From Thysanoteuthis rhombus (taxonomy: Eukaryota > Mollusca > Cephalopoda > Oegopsida > Thysanoteuthidae): a DNA stretch of 64,000 nucleotides. The position numbers and the translations under genes are program-made. The first letter of the stretch is position 1. The number at the start of each line of letters is the position of its first letter. The notes beneath the pieces were generated by a model. It saw nothing but the letters and a program-made list of their open reading frames with translations, searched no databases and had not been told where the DNA came from. The stretch is taken from positions 35,447,977 to 35,511,976 of the forward strand of contig OY735219.1 in assembly GCA_963457665.1 (NCBI GenBank), read 5' to 3'. Of the stretch, positions 1 through 11,662 are shown piece by piece.

Positions 1-192
1 TAAAGCAATATCTATGCATAACTTCCTGTCATGACTGATAAAAACAGTACATGTTTGGATTCAATGAAAATTTTTACCTGTACATCCTAAAGAATCATCA
101 AAAAAGTAAAATGCTCAAAATATTGATGAAGAAAATAGAAGATATAAAAAGTCATTTATTGCTATCATTATTCAGAGCATTCAATTAGATCA

Positions 193-404
193 ACACTTTC
201 TAAACTTTTTGTATTGGTGACACACTTTTAAATATTTAATTTTTTGTGAAACATTCTAGAGTCTTGTTAACCAAGCAGAATATATAATGTCATTACAGCA
301 GTTCAAATAGAAATTCAACAAAATTATACTCAGGATCACAACACACCTAGAGATTATTGGCGACACACTAAAAAATTGCACCTAACAATTTGGAAAGCCC
401 TCAC
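193..404. mobile_element. hAT-type miniature element, 212 bp, with 8-bp target duplication
   Basis: The identical 8-mer TTAGATCA lies at 185-192 and 405-412. The ends are degenerate inverted repeats: ACACTTTCTAAACTTTTTG on the left, and the reverse complement of the right end reads GTGAGGGCTTTCCAAATTG. Inside, phrases of the type GTGACACACTTTTAA and GCGACACACT occur at opposite ends. Eight-base duplications and CTTTCCAAA-like ends are typical of hAT elements. It has no coding capacity, so it is non-autonomous. Confidence 0.7.
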
Positions 405-1367
405 TTAGATCATAAGGAAAAATGTTTTGAAAATATGAAATAAGGAATTTACTTTGTCTTTCACATGAGTTTCGTCAGTTCCAACTAATTCCTATAATTC
501 TAAACTTTTGAAAAAAAAAACATTACATGCACATACATATACAAACATGATTACATGCGCATACATATGATGATGACATATATCTACTTAAAAACAAAAA
601 GAATTTCATCAAAATCACACCATCATCCACAATGAGATAACTCAACAACTGGCCATTGTACAAAGTTGATATTTACATTATATGTTGGTCTGTGCAATGG
701 ACATTGCAGTGTCAGCTTTTGGTCAGCATTTTTTGATACAAGTGGCGTACTCTATTTAGAATAAAATTCTCACTGAAATGAACACATGCTATGTGATCAC
801 AAAAAATGATGTTTTTATGATGTGATAGGTCTCTCTAATCATTTCTTAATATAATCAAGAGACAGAGCAATAGTGAAAAAAAGAGAAGGAGTGAGAGAGA
901 AAAAAACAAGGGAGCGAGAGAGAAAAAAAGAGAGGGAGCGAGAGAGAGAAAAAACAGAGGGAGCGAGAGAGAATCAGGTTTTTTTTTACTATTTTTCAAT
1001 AGAACAAGATTAGATTAAATAATTAGATGACACAACAGCATTTTTAAAAGAATTCTGTTATGCTTGTTATTATGATTAATAAAATCATAAATAAATGAAG
1101 AACAGCATTTCATTATTTCCAGTTAAAACCTCCTGAAGATTTTCATGATGCCAGATGCACCTGAATGGGCAGGTTCTAGTTAAAAAGAATGGCGCAACAT
1201 ACACAATATCTTTTTATCATAAGTTCATCTTATTTCTTCTCATCTTGTCTTTTTTTTTATTCTGCAATGATACAATTATTTCAAAGAAGTCATCATCTGA
1301 ATAATTTTAATCAACGCTACTCTCAACAAAAGCGGTTTAATCACTGCTGTTGGCTTTTACCATTCAT
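405..1367. other. AT-rich non-coding DNA with one purine minisatellite
   Basis: No gene seen. A short duplicated phrase (ATTACATGC-CATACATA) occurs near 520-570, and the purine-rich minisatellite described separately lies at 874-975. Open frames are short and of low complexity. Confidence 0.6.
874..975 (+). repeat. Purine-only minisatellite, ~24-25-bp unit, about 4 copies
   Basis: The tract repeats units of the form AGGGAGCGAGAGAGAAAAAA with small length changes. The plus strand is almost entirely purine, a composition that can form triplex DNA, although nothing shows that it does so here. Confidence 0.85.
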
Positions 1368-1649
1368 CGTAGAAACTTGAAATTTTGTACAGATACACTC
1401 CTGTCATTGAGTAGGAAAAAAACTTTGCTTTTGTTTTTTGAAAATTTCCCTCCAAAATATGTTTTTAGTGGGTGTTCAATATACAATATAAATTTATGCT
1501 TAATTGATCACTAGTTTGTGCCCACTTGTTTTTTTGAAAATTCACACCCTTTTTAGTGATCACAGCCCAACAAAAGGTGAGAGAATTCATTTATTGATCA
1601 ACACTTTTTTGGACTTTTCAATTGATCACCCCAACACAATGAATATGGA
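1368..1649 (-). mobile_element. Family A inverted-repeat element, partial copy 1
   Basis: Matches the core of family A in reverse orientation: a GAAAATTTCCCTCCAAAATA segment, TTTTTAGTGGGTGTTCAAT, a TTTATGCTTAATTGATCACTAGTTTGTG segment, CCCAACAAAAGGTGAGAGAA, and an end-like ATTGATCACCCCAACA. Both termini are lost or too diverged to see. It abuts the LINE fragment to its right. Confidence 0.65.
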
Positions 1650-2200
1650 TGGTGGTAATTCATAATTTTCCTTGGAATGCTAAACTCGCTGTTAGATATA
1701 GACCTTCCCTAAGATTTGTCAGACCTCTATATTTTGGGCGTCATGGAGTAAGTACTTCCAGAATTTGTCTATCACGCAATCTTATTTTTTGCCAAGTAGT
1801 TTCACACACGATCTCTGGGGATCCACTTCGTGAGTCATGATATCAAGCAGTTATTTACCATTCTTGCAACACAACCAGCCCATTGCCATTCAAATTTCTA
1901 AATGGATTCTTTGATATGTGTGACTCCTGTTTTTCCTCTTATATACTATGCTGTCTTGTGATCTCTCCATGTGATGTAGAGCATTATTCTCTCTCTGGTG
2001 CACATTGCATGGGTCTGAATTTGAGAGTCAATCTTTTGGTTAGGTTCCATGTTTCAGCTCCATAGGTAACTATCAGAAGGATGTGCTGGTTGTATATCCT
2101 TCTTTTAAGGAGTAATGAGATTTTCTTGTCTTTGACGGTTGAGCTTGCTCTACCAACAACTTGCCAACCTTGAGTGATTTTTTGTTTGATTTCCTTTTCT
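1650..2200 (-). mobile_element. RTE-type LINE fragment, C-terminal part of the reverse transcriptase ORF
   Basis: The minus strand translates, in nearby frames, as EIKQKITQGW, then RIYNQHILLIVTYGAETW followed by NLTKRLTLKF, then KFEWQWAGCVARMV, TKWIPRDR and HDAQNIEV. This is the order and wording of the post-polymerase region of RTE/BovB-like non-LTR retrotransposons (YGAETW, KWQWAGHIAR, WRPRD). Several stops and frame changes interrupt it, for example a stop shortly after TLKFRPMQCAPERE. The 5' part of the element is absent. Confidence 0.8.
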
Positions 2201-2976
2201 TTTTTTGTTCATTGAAAACGATGTATGAAAGATATAGCGATCATGATTCTTTTTAATTTATCCTTCTTCTTGTCTCAAAATCATGTACAGTAATTAATAC
2301 ACTGAATATCATAAGCTTAGTTGCCTCTAGTTATTTTTTTTGAAAACTATATGGGATAGATATTTAGAATTATGAGATATTGGTGTTGCATAGTATTACT
2401 TTCTTCATTTTTTCTCTTCAGAAAAAAACGTGAAACAAAGAAAACTTTGCGGGTCTATCAAATCATTCTATAGAGGGATACACATACATATTTCCAATCC
2501 TTCATATCAAAGCTTTTTGCATGCATGATACTATTCCAGCTTTTTCACTTACTACAACAATATTTTGAAAGGGAGATTTCTTTTCTCATAAAATAAACTT
2601 GCCACATTTACGCAGAAGCTGCATTAGATTAGATACAATTTTTCATCTGTCATTATAACCATGGAATATTTTTCAAATCAATAAGGAAGTTTATTCTTTG
2701 GGGTTTTTTTTATTCTTAAGCATCCTACTTCATGCAATCAGCCTTATTTATGAGGTTCCATCATGCAGAATAGGGAAGAAAGATAACTTTCACATGGTGC
2801 AACTCTAATAAAATTCACAGTCAATCAAGGAAAGTCTGTTCACAGACTGACACAACCAGGAACAAATGAATGCTATGATGAAAAAGAAAATCACACATTG
2901 TATTGTGCTGAAGAACATTAATGATACTGTAGTTTACTATTTATGCCACATCAAAATATCAATGTCGTTATGGCCT
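2201..2976. other. AT-rich DNA, no feature recognised
   Basis: Only short, low-complexity open frames and A/T homopolymers. No splice-bounded coding stretch or clear repeat was found. Confidence 0.5.
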
Positions 2977-3378
2977 CTGTCACAATGGAAACCATTATGT
3001 CACCAATATATTTAGGCAGCATGCCATGTTGAGGGCGATAAATTAAAAAATTGGAAAAAAAGATACTCCTCTTGCCTTTTGTAGGACTACTAAAAAATCT
3101 GAATTTCTAAAAAAAAACAAGCACAAGTGCATCCGAACACAAATTAAGGCACCAATTTAGCATGGACTCACATTGTAAATTGAATCCCCACTAAAAACCT
3201 ATTTCAAGAGGGGATTCTTTGAAGACAAAACATTTTTTCTAGACGTACTGAGTAAATGTTCAAATTCCTTCAGCTTCATTGGGCCAACCTACAAGTGCAA
3301 CACATACATACATAGCCAGTCAGGCATACTCACTTGAGTACTGAAGAAGCCTATATTGACAGTTTGGTTTTCTAATAT
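2977..3378 (+). mobile_element. Family A inverted-repeat element, copy 2 (near full length)
   Basis: Aligns along its length with the other plus-orientation copies. It has a start-like TGTCACAATGGAAACCATTA, then AGGCAGCATGCCATGTTGAG, AACAAGCACAAGTGCATCCG, ACATTGTAAATTGAATCCCC, GAGTAAATGTTCAAATTCC, and a final GACAGTTTGGTTTTCTAATA. It has no ORF, so it is non-autonomous. Confidence 0.75.
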
Positions 3379-4249
3379 AAAAGCAATTGAGGGTTTTACT
3401 TTCATGATGAGCCAAGGTCAGATGTTTTGTACTTTAAAAAAAAGGGCAGAAACTGTACGAAATTCAATCTAATATTGAATAAAGAATTTATCAAAATCTA
3501 TCATAATGCCTATCTATTTTACAAATATAGACATCATTTGTGATGCATATCCAACAAACAAAATTCTGATTTATTCAGTGTAGCTTGTTCACACACAGAA
3601 TGTGAACTATTGACAAGGAATCTTGTGGAGTATCACCATAATACCAGCCTCAGCTTTTATAAACATTGATAAACATGTAACTTTAGTCATCAACATAACT
3701 ATTGTCTCAATTTTCTCAGTAAATAAAGTAAAGAAAATAAATCATATCATGTCTAAAAATTGTACAGTAATTTAAGATACATTCATACAATAAATAGTAC
3801 ATTACTAATGACGTGAATGGCTGTCTACAGTCCACAAATACTAGAGATAGGATTATTGAACATATCGAAAAGACATTATAACATCATAAGAATGAGTTCA
3901 GCTAACTTCTTCAATTAGTTGAGACGATTTTCTTGTCATCTTTCTAACAGGTGAAACTATGCTTTCATTAAAAACACAAAAAATATCAATTGTACCATTT
4001 TCCAACAACTCGAATCATAGGTTTTCACTTGATCAATATTCAATCTCTTAAAAAGATATCAAATTAAATGTCTCAAGACTAAAAAGCTTAGAATAAACAT
4101 AGCAAATCTGAGGACATATGAGTAGGTGTAATGAACCAACCAGAATTACAAAGCAGAGAATTTTTGAATACTTGCAATAATAATGGAAAATTATTGGCAC
4201 AAAGCCAATATGACAACAGCAAAGACAGTAGCAGTAGAAATAATAATAA
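3379..4249. other. AT-rich DNA, no feature recognised
   Basis: Separates two same-orientation family A copies. I see no coding stretch and no further repeat in it. Confidence 0.5.
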
Positions 4250-4682
4250 CAGGTTTGGTTGGTCACTCAACAGAAAACGTCACATGACCAACATCATTTG
4301 GCAGCATGCCGTGTTAGAGGTGATCAATTAAAAACATAGGAAAAGGGGGTGATCAATGAATAAGTTACTTCTCATGCCTCAGTTAGGCAGTGATCAGTAA
4401 ACTATCTGAGTTCTCCAAAAACAAGCATGAATACTGCTGGACACAAGCTGAAGGAACATTTTAGTATAAACTAACATTGCAAATTGAACCCCGCGCTACA
4501 AACTTATTTGGGGGTGGGGATTGAAAATGACTTCTAGACATAATGAGGAGTAAATGTTCAAATTTTCAGCCCTCCAGCTCCATGGGTACTGTCTGTATGT
4601 GTGATACATACAAAACCAGGCCAGCTCAAAAACTGAGGAAGATACTTTTGGTTACAGTTTTGGTTGATAGTTTCTAATAATG
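4250..4682 (+). mobile_element. Family A inverted-repeat element, copy 3 (best preserved)
   Basis: The left end reads GGTCACTCAACAGAAAACGT and the right end TTTTGGTTGATAGTTTCTAATA. Reverse-complementing the right end gives TTAGAAAC-x-TCAACC-AAAAC, which resembles the left end across about 20 bases, so these are putative terminal inverted repeats. Internal landmarks are GGCAGCATGCCGTGTTAGAG, CATTGCAAATTGAACCCC, and a G-rich GGGGGTGGGGATT. I did not find a convincing target duplication. Confidence 0.75.
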
Positions 4683-4808
4683 GAGAGCAAGTCTAACATC
4701 AATTTCACTACCAGTAGAACTACGACTCAGTCTCTATCTTATCTTCTCACTCAAATTGCAACAATAATAATGGCAGCTGGATAGTGGTAATGATAAAGAA
4801 ATGTGTGC

Positions 4809-4846
<38 letters not shown>

Positions 4847-6595
4847 ACTATGTAAAAAAAAAAGTTGTTCTGTTTTCTGTTGATTACAGAGAGCAGAAAC
4901 ATGCTGCTAATTCAAAGTCTACCTTTTGCATTTTTACTTAATATTATTAAAAAAAAAATAATCTAGACAAGTTTTTTTTGTTCTTTAAACATTGATAGCT
5001 TATAAAAATAATTTTCATTTGATTTTTTTAGATAAAAAAGAATGAAGGAGAAAAATGTAAGAGTAATTTCAGTCAGAAGTTACTCCCCTTGAAATATTTT
5101 CTATTCCACTAAAATGAATTCATGAGTTAAAATATTAAATGGACTCCAAAACATTTCCATTTGCAACAATGCATAACAGGTGTACTGAATATAGCTGAAT
5201 ATAGATTTAGGGTGAAATTAGTTTAGGCCAGATGAAATTTGACTTCTGGTTATTGATTAAGCAAAACAGGAAAAGAAAATAGAATTAGGGGAGCCAATTG
5301 CCCCCGGGTGGTTATCCACAGAAAAGCTGCTGAACATACAGAATTGATTTATACAGAGACTCATTGGTGCTGATAAAAAGGCAAGAAAACAATGAAGTGG
5401 TCATCTCAGATAGGAAAAAAAATCCCTTTAAAATACAATAGCAATAATAATTTTTAAAAAGATAGCAGTTATACAACATCAGGGTTCTGCAAAGAGTCAG
5501 TTGGAGGTTATTGGTAAGAAATGTGTTGATAGTCAACATCATTACTTTTGTAACACATTTTGGGATAGCTGTAACTGAAAGCAATTAGTTTTTCTCTTGC
5601 TTTAGAATTTAAAAAAAAAAATTATAGACATAAAAGCTAACTGGCTCTCAGGAAACAAAAGAGACATGAATTAAATCATTATCCTGACTGACATTCTGCA
5701 TTACAAACAAAACATTACAGCATAAATCATATAATTCAGCCTCAAGCTAAACTAATGATTTTTCTGTGGGCTACTTCAACTTCAAATTCAAGTGACTAGT
5801 AACAGAGGCGTAAGAACTAGGGAGGGCCAAATGTCCCGACCCAGCATTTAGGCAAAACAATGTAAAATTTAGGGCAATTTTTGCCCCCATTAAACAATGA
5901 GTTCCCATTTGTTCAGGACTAGTTGCAGCTTACTCAATGCAAAAGAATAAACTTTCATTGAGAAATATGAATGCAGACTGATTTGGAATTATGGGAAACA
6001 ATAAAATTAGGTAAGTTACTTTCAATTAGTTTTAAGGAATTATTTCATCTACTCACTGGTCAGCCAAGAACAAATATTCTTTTCTTACTCTGGCCAGTAT
6101 AACCAATATATGATTGTAATTAATCTAATTGTTCCCATCTAGAGAAAAAAAGCAATCAAAAAGAAAATGAGAGCAAGAAGAGAAACAATTGATGACTTCA
6201 TTGGGTTTAAATAATCTATAAAGAAAGATCCAAAGGGAAAGCTCTAATAATTATAGACAAAATCAATTATTTCTACGATAACTATTTTACTGATTAAAGG
6301 ACTGACTATAAATTGTTCTGCTAGGCCAAGAGCAGATACCTGATTGGACAATAAAAAAGCTTAAAAGGTTACTAACAAAGCTGGGAAAAAAATTTCTTCT
6401 TAAAGATAGTTACATTTTAAGATGACACTTTTATTTTGAGGCAGGTTAGAGAAAAGATAAATTAGATATAGAATTGGTTTTAAACCAGGAAGAAGCAACT
6501 TTGAGTTTTATCAAATCTGAAATGAAAAATTGTTTATATTATCAATGGAAAAAATAGCCAAAACATCAATTTGGTTTATATTCTAGGACATAAAC
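4683..6595. other. AT-rich DNA with a TA microsatellite and two G/C-run scraps
   Basis: Contains the TA tract at 4813-4844. Two short scraps share a CAATTGCCCCC or GCAATTTTTGCCCCC phrase (about 5285-5310 and 5805-5890) and could be remnants of one repeat. No coding stretch recognised. Confidence 0.5.
4813..4844. repeat. (TA)n microsatellite
   Basis: An uninterrupted alternating TA tract following a short TG-rich stretch. Confidence 0.95.
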
Positions 6596-6597
6596 TA

Positions 6598-7288
6598 ATG
6601 AGCCAAAATATCATGACCACTGGCCTAATGAGGTGTTAATCCTCCATGTAGCTGCAGAACTACTCTTAACCCATCTGAAAGTTACAAAGACTTATTGGTT
6701 CAAGGGATCCTATAAGAGTTTCTGGAGGAGTTTGGTGGCCTGGATAATACAGTGAAGTTTTCTTCATGTTCCCGAAACCATTCCTATACAGCTCATGCTG
6801 TGTGGCTGAGGCACACTGTCCTACTCAATGATATTGAGGTAGATGGTACATAGCAAAATACATTCTACATAAATGATAGGGCCCAGCATTCCTAGTTTCA
6901 CTTTGATTGCAATTTGTGTCACAGTAGAACTTCTGTATGTTCGTACTTGATAGGAAAACCCCAGTTTACTTCTCACAATGATAAGTCTTGGCCATCAAAT
7001 GCCTTGTCGGCAGTTGGTATTTTTTACTCTCCCATGACTACTGCAAATAGGTATTCACCACAACAGAATGTGAACGTCCTAGAAGTGGTGCCGTTTTGGA
7101 AATCTTCTGACCTACAATTCGGTTTTATCAAAGTCACTCAAATCTTTCTCCTTGACTATAATTGCAGCATTCAATACATCAAAATGAAGCACAGGAGGCC
7201 CATTTACCTGCTTATAGACCTCTGACCCTGACAGTTACAAGACAGTTGCTGCCATTTTTGCTATGTCAATGGTCATGTTTTGGCTCAT
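6598..7288 (-). mobile_element. Deleted Tc1-family DNA transposon, 691 bp, with TA target site
   Basis: The ends are inverted repeats: ATGAGCCAAAATATCATGAC on the left, and the right end reads GTCATGTTTTGGCTCAT. Each is flanked by TA (6596-6597 and 7289-7290), the Tc1/mariner target. The minus strand keeps traces of a Tc1-type transposase: DLSDFDKTEL near 7130, then a helix-turn-helix-like region, a WPRLI trace near 6985, and further in LYYPGHQTPPE-like and GHDILAH residues. Full Tc1 elements of this kind are about 1.2-1.4 kb, so roughly half the gene is missing, and the rest has many stops. It cannot encode an active enzyme. Confidence 0.8.
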
Positions 7289-7290
7289 TA

Positions 7291-10287
7291 ATGCACTAAA
7301 TTATTCAAAATAAGAAAAAGGAAAGAAGTCATTAAAAGAAAAGAAAACTAAAAGTATAATGGTCAGTATTTAATGTCAGAAAAATATTGGTTAGATTTAC
7401 AATGCTGTATTGATCTCACATTGCAAATGTCAAGTGTTTTAATTGTATAGATATTGATTAACAACTATTTTTCATATCAACTTTAGTTTAGCAAGATTGC
7501 ACTGAAACATAGCATTAAGATTGTAGTTTTTAAAATTTTGAATCTTGAGAAAAAACAAATTACCAAGTGATTATACCACCAGGTCAGACATAAAAATCTT
7601 CTTGATTATATTGCATTTATTTCTCCCTATCAGTGATTTTCTTCTTAATAATAACTCTCTTCTGGGTTGATTAATAAGAAATACCTTATAACTAGAAAAT
7701 GGCACAATTGTCAGCAGACTAGTAAAGGTCAATGACACTTCATTTTTCTCTTCTTAGATTCAAATTAAAAAGGTTAAGGTTACTTGACCATGATACTCAG
7801 AATGGGAACCACTTGGCTAAAAAAAATGTAGTTGAGTCATGACACTTGAACTAGTAAGTGAAATCTGTTCTGTTGTAAAAATTTTCTGTTCTAACATAAA
7901 GAAAAGTCAACACCAATTCAAGTTTTGAATGATTTAAACAAATAATATTTGAACAATTTCAGTAGCATACATAAGCCACAAATTTATAATGACCTCTATC
8001 ATTGCGAAAATTATTTTATGTTGAAACCCTATTAAGATGCATGTGAATTAAAATAGCTTACGTTACTACGAAAGATCTAACTTGAAAAAGACAATGATAT
8101 AAACACTTCATAAGTTAACATGGGTACTCAGACAGGCATGCAGCTACGAAGCCCCATATGCAACAAGAATCAATGAACTGTATTTTATCACACAATCCTT
8201 TCTTCACATTAAGGTCACTCAAAATTTTTGGAGCTCTTAAGCTTAGTTTCGTACCACAAATGAGGAGAAAAATGCAATTGTTTTCTCCTCCCAAATTTAC
8301 ATTCTTTTCTTTACATCATTAACAGCATTTTTTTCCATTGATTCTGTTGAGCTATATCTGGAAAAAAGCCAAGACAGACTGAATATATATTATTTACAAA
8401 TAAAATATCAATAAACAGATTAGATTGGAGATAGAGCACTGTTGACTAATGGTCTAAGTATTTGTGATGAAAAGCAACTAGAATAAAGAATACTAGTTAA
8501 CAATGGTTCATCTAATAAAAATTCAAGATAATATCACTACATCTAATGGCAGTAAATGGAGAGTCTGAGTATTTGCAATGAAAAACAGCTAAAATTAAGA
8601 TGAAAGAAATACCAGTAAAAAAAATTAATAATGGTTGACAATGATTCATCTAATAAAAAATTTGGTATGATGGGTTTCAAAATTTCTCTATATTCAAACT
8701 CTTGAACCGATGTTCCAAGCAGCATCACACAATTGCCAAACACAGATTGTTTGTGCAAGTAACAAAAGTTTTAAGCCTACAAATCCTACTTGAACTCATG
8801 AATATGGGTTCAAAATCTAAAGATGAAACACATCAATCGCCAAAAGTCATCTGTTTGGCAATACATTAAGTATAAATTATTGCTTCTATACACATATATA
8901 GAAAGATATATACACAAACCATTTCCAATATTATGCATAATTTCTTCTTGTATTTCCTATAGCATTAAAGATTTGTAAGTGAAAGCCTGGAAGCAGAAAG
9001 TTTGTTTAGTGACTATACATAACCCTATTTATGGAAGATTAAAGTCAGTTTTATAAATCTGAGTGATGTTCAAGGTGCAGGGGTAGAACAAAATACATTA
9101 AAGATAATCAAATATCTACTAGGTAAGTCCCCAGAGAGGCTAAAAAGTAGATTTGTTGCCAGACTCATATAATCAAGGGATTAAAGAAAGACAGAAAGCA
9201 TACAACATTATTCAGTTCTAAGATTGAAATAATTCCATAGGAAGCTACAAGTACAGAGAAAGAAAGAGAAACATAGAGAAAACTATCATAAAAGAATATT
9301 TATCATGGTGGTAGTGAATGAAAAGGATATAAAGAGGGTTATCTAATCACTGTAGCCTCATAAATGGCCCAACCAACCAGCCAAGTGGGCTACAGATTCT
9401 CCTCCTTTCAAGTGTTTGTATCTATGTGCCTACCTATATGTGCGTGTGCTTGTGCATGTCTCCGGACACCCCTGGTTCCATTTCTAGGGCTACAACATTG
9501 AGAATTTGCATGAATACACTACTAAGCACCATTTAAAAACTTCTTTCTTTTCTCTCTCTTTCAAAAAATGCTTTTTGGGGTCTCTATGGTCATTTTTGGA
9601 CAAGCACTGCCCAAGGCTAGTGCTGGTATATTTTAGGTAATTTCAAATAAAAGATCTATTTTTCATGCTATAATTTTAGATAATTTTTTTTGATAAAAAA
9701 AATTCTGGTACTCGTGGGGGCTACCTTGATTCATTTATGCGAGTTATGGATATCATCATTATTACTAATGTAGTTTCCATAAAAATGATGGAATTATTTA
9801 TGGATAAATATATATTTTAGTATAAATGCATTACCAGCAACTTAATATTCCATTCATCATACGCGAAAAAGATGTTATTCAATTCTATTTTTATTTTTCT
9901 TCTTTGAAATTAATATCACAAAGATAATGGAATTCATCATTGGTTGAAAAAGAATCAAAGCAATGAGAGATTTTAAACTTTTAGAGCAATGACTGTCTTG
10001 TTGAAATGTCTCAAGATTTTCATGTTTATTTCATCCTATGTCTATGCAGCAGGACCATGGATGAATCATCTGCGTGCATATCTCCAGGCTGGACATTTGA
10101 ATAGCAGGATTCACTTTATTTTATACATGTTTGCTTAATGAAAAAGTGACATAGATTTTTATATAAGATTATTCATTTCATACTGAAATTTTGTAAGGAT
10201 AATTTGAAAATTTACAGATAAGATGGGTTTGCTCAGACACACTAGCAACTTTCTAATCGCGCTTGCTTATATTTCATGTGTTTGTAT
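7291..10287. other. AT-rich DNA with a local ~111-bp duplication; no gene seen
   Basis: Mostly low-complexity DNA. Contains the diverged duplication at about 8440-8665 and a TG/TATG-rich stretch near 9415-9460. Nothing in it looks like an exon. Confidence 0.5.
8440..8668. repeat. Diverged tandem duplication, ~111-bp period
   Basis: GTCTAAGTATTTGTGATGAAAA (8452) recurs as GTCTGAGTATTTGCAATGAAAA (8563). Both are followed by an AACAATGGTTCATCTAATAAAAA-like phrase. The second unit carries an extra ~25 bases. Confidence 0.75.
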
Positions 10288-10295
10288 GTATGTAC

Positions 10296-10418
10296 TATAT
10301 ATTTTGGCAGATAAGACAATCTTCAGTTAAGACATGACTCAATATGTTTTTATACCTGGCCCCTGACAACCTATTTTTCTGGGTGTTTTTTGTGTTTTCT
10401 AATCTGCCAAAATATACA
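10296..10418. mobile_element. 123-bp miniature inverted-repeat element
   Basis: The left arm TATATATTTTGGCAGATAAG and the reverse complement of the right arm, TGTATATTTTGGCAGATTAG, match at nearly every position. The element is bracketed by the direct repeat GTATGTAC (10288-10295 and 10419-10426). The 8-bp repeat suggests an hAT-like target duplication; a TA-targeted mariner-type origin is the alternative, because the arms begin with TA. Confidence 0.7.
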
Positions 10419-10426
10419 GTATGTAC

Positions 10427-10926
10427 ATTCCCCACTTAAACAATAAAAACACTCTTAGAACTTAGAACAAAAAAGACTGTTTCTTAGCTGATATTTTGAA
10501 GCCAACAGATAAGTTGGCGCTGTGCACATTAACACCTTAACACTATCAACATAGAGTTAAAGCAAAGCTTAGCTTCCAACAAAAACATGCAATGTAAACA
10601 ACAGTTGAAGCAGATGGCTAATAGATATTGTTAGAGCAGACAGCAGTTTCTTTTGTAGATAGCAAATGCCTCATTTAACATTAAGCAATCCAAGCTCCCC
10701 AAGCCCATCTTTGCTGCAGACATGATTATCTCTAAATTAATAACCAAGCCACACCAAAGTAGCCTCAGCCCAAGCAGATAAATTATTTAAGAAAAGAAAT
10801 TGATTAATACAAATCAATTGCTATTAATCAATGTGGTTGTGCGTGCATGTGTATATGTATGTATGCATAAATCGTTTTTTTTACATAATGTTTCGGCCAC
10901 TGTACTCTAAAATCAATTGTGGACAC
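10427..10926. other. AT-rich DNA, no feature recognised
   Basis: No coding stretch or repeat of the families found elsewhere was recognised. Confidence 0.5.
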
Positions 10927-11228
10927 TATACTATTAGAAACAGTCAACAAAAACTGTCCAGGTTTCTTCAGTTGTCGAGTTTGTCAGACTGGCTGGCCAC
11001 GTATACAATGCTCATACGGGCCACATCCATGCAGCTAGAGGGCTGAAAATTTGATGCTCACTATATCTAGAAGACATGTTTGGGTTTTTTTATCAAAATT
11101 CTCCCATAGTTTTTTTTTAGGAGGGGGGTTCAATTTACAATATATATTAAATTTTTTCAACTGATAACCTCCAACATGGCAAGCTGCCAAAAGATATGTC
11201 ACACAGTTTCTGTTGAGTGGCTAACAAG
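10927..11228 (-). mobile_element. Family A inverted-repeat element, copy 4 (internally shortened)
   Basis: Reverse orientation with both ends present: TATTAGAAACAGTCAACAAA on the left and CACACAGTTTCTGTTGAGTG on the right. It is only ~300 bp because the sequence between the CAATTTACAATATA segment and the ACTGATAACCTCCAACATGG segment is missing. Having both ends and a missing middle fits internal deletion, common in non-autonomous DNA transposons. Confidence 0.75.
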
Positions 11229-11662
11229 ATCTCATTGCTTTATATCTTCCAAGTTCAAAAACTTTACTCCGCATATAAGTATAAAAACACATTTATGCAT
11301 GCACTCAGATATTCATCAGTGATTCAACTGACAAGCAAACCTAATAAATTGTTTCTTGAGAAAAAAAAAAATTTCCAAATTATATTTAGTTTTATCATTG
11401 TTTCTATGAAATGCAAAATGCCCAAGAAGTTATTTTGATGGAAACTTCCAACAAGGAACAAACTTAAGAGAATTGTATTTGCACGTGGAGTCAGGTTGCA
11501 GAGCCATCTAACAATTCGCAGATGAATATATGACAAATCTTTTTTGGATGAGAGGGACAACCACAATTTGTATGCATACAACTTAATATATAATAATTAG
11601 AGAGAGAGGGGACTTGGGTTATTTATTTTGAAAAAAGCAGTGTCTCCATTGCTGCTGAAGAT
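11229..11662. other. AT-rich DNA, no feature recognised
   Basis: Two overlapping short open frames on opposite strands near 11217-11581 are low in complexity and match nothing I know. I treat them as chance. Confidence 0.5.

Noticed and set aside
4131-4331. 66-codon open frame overlapping family A copy 3
   Set aside because: It is Asn/Ser-rich, low in complexity, and crosses the left end of the transposable element.
6914-7225. 103-codon plus-strand open frame as a gene
   Set aside because: It is antisense to the transposase traces of the Tc1 element and shows no domain.
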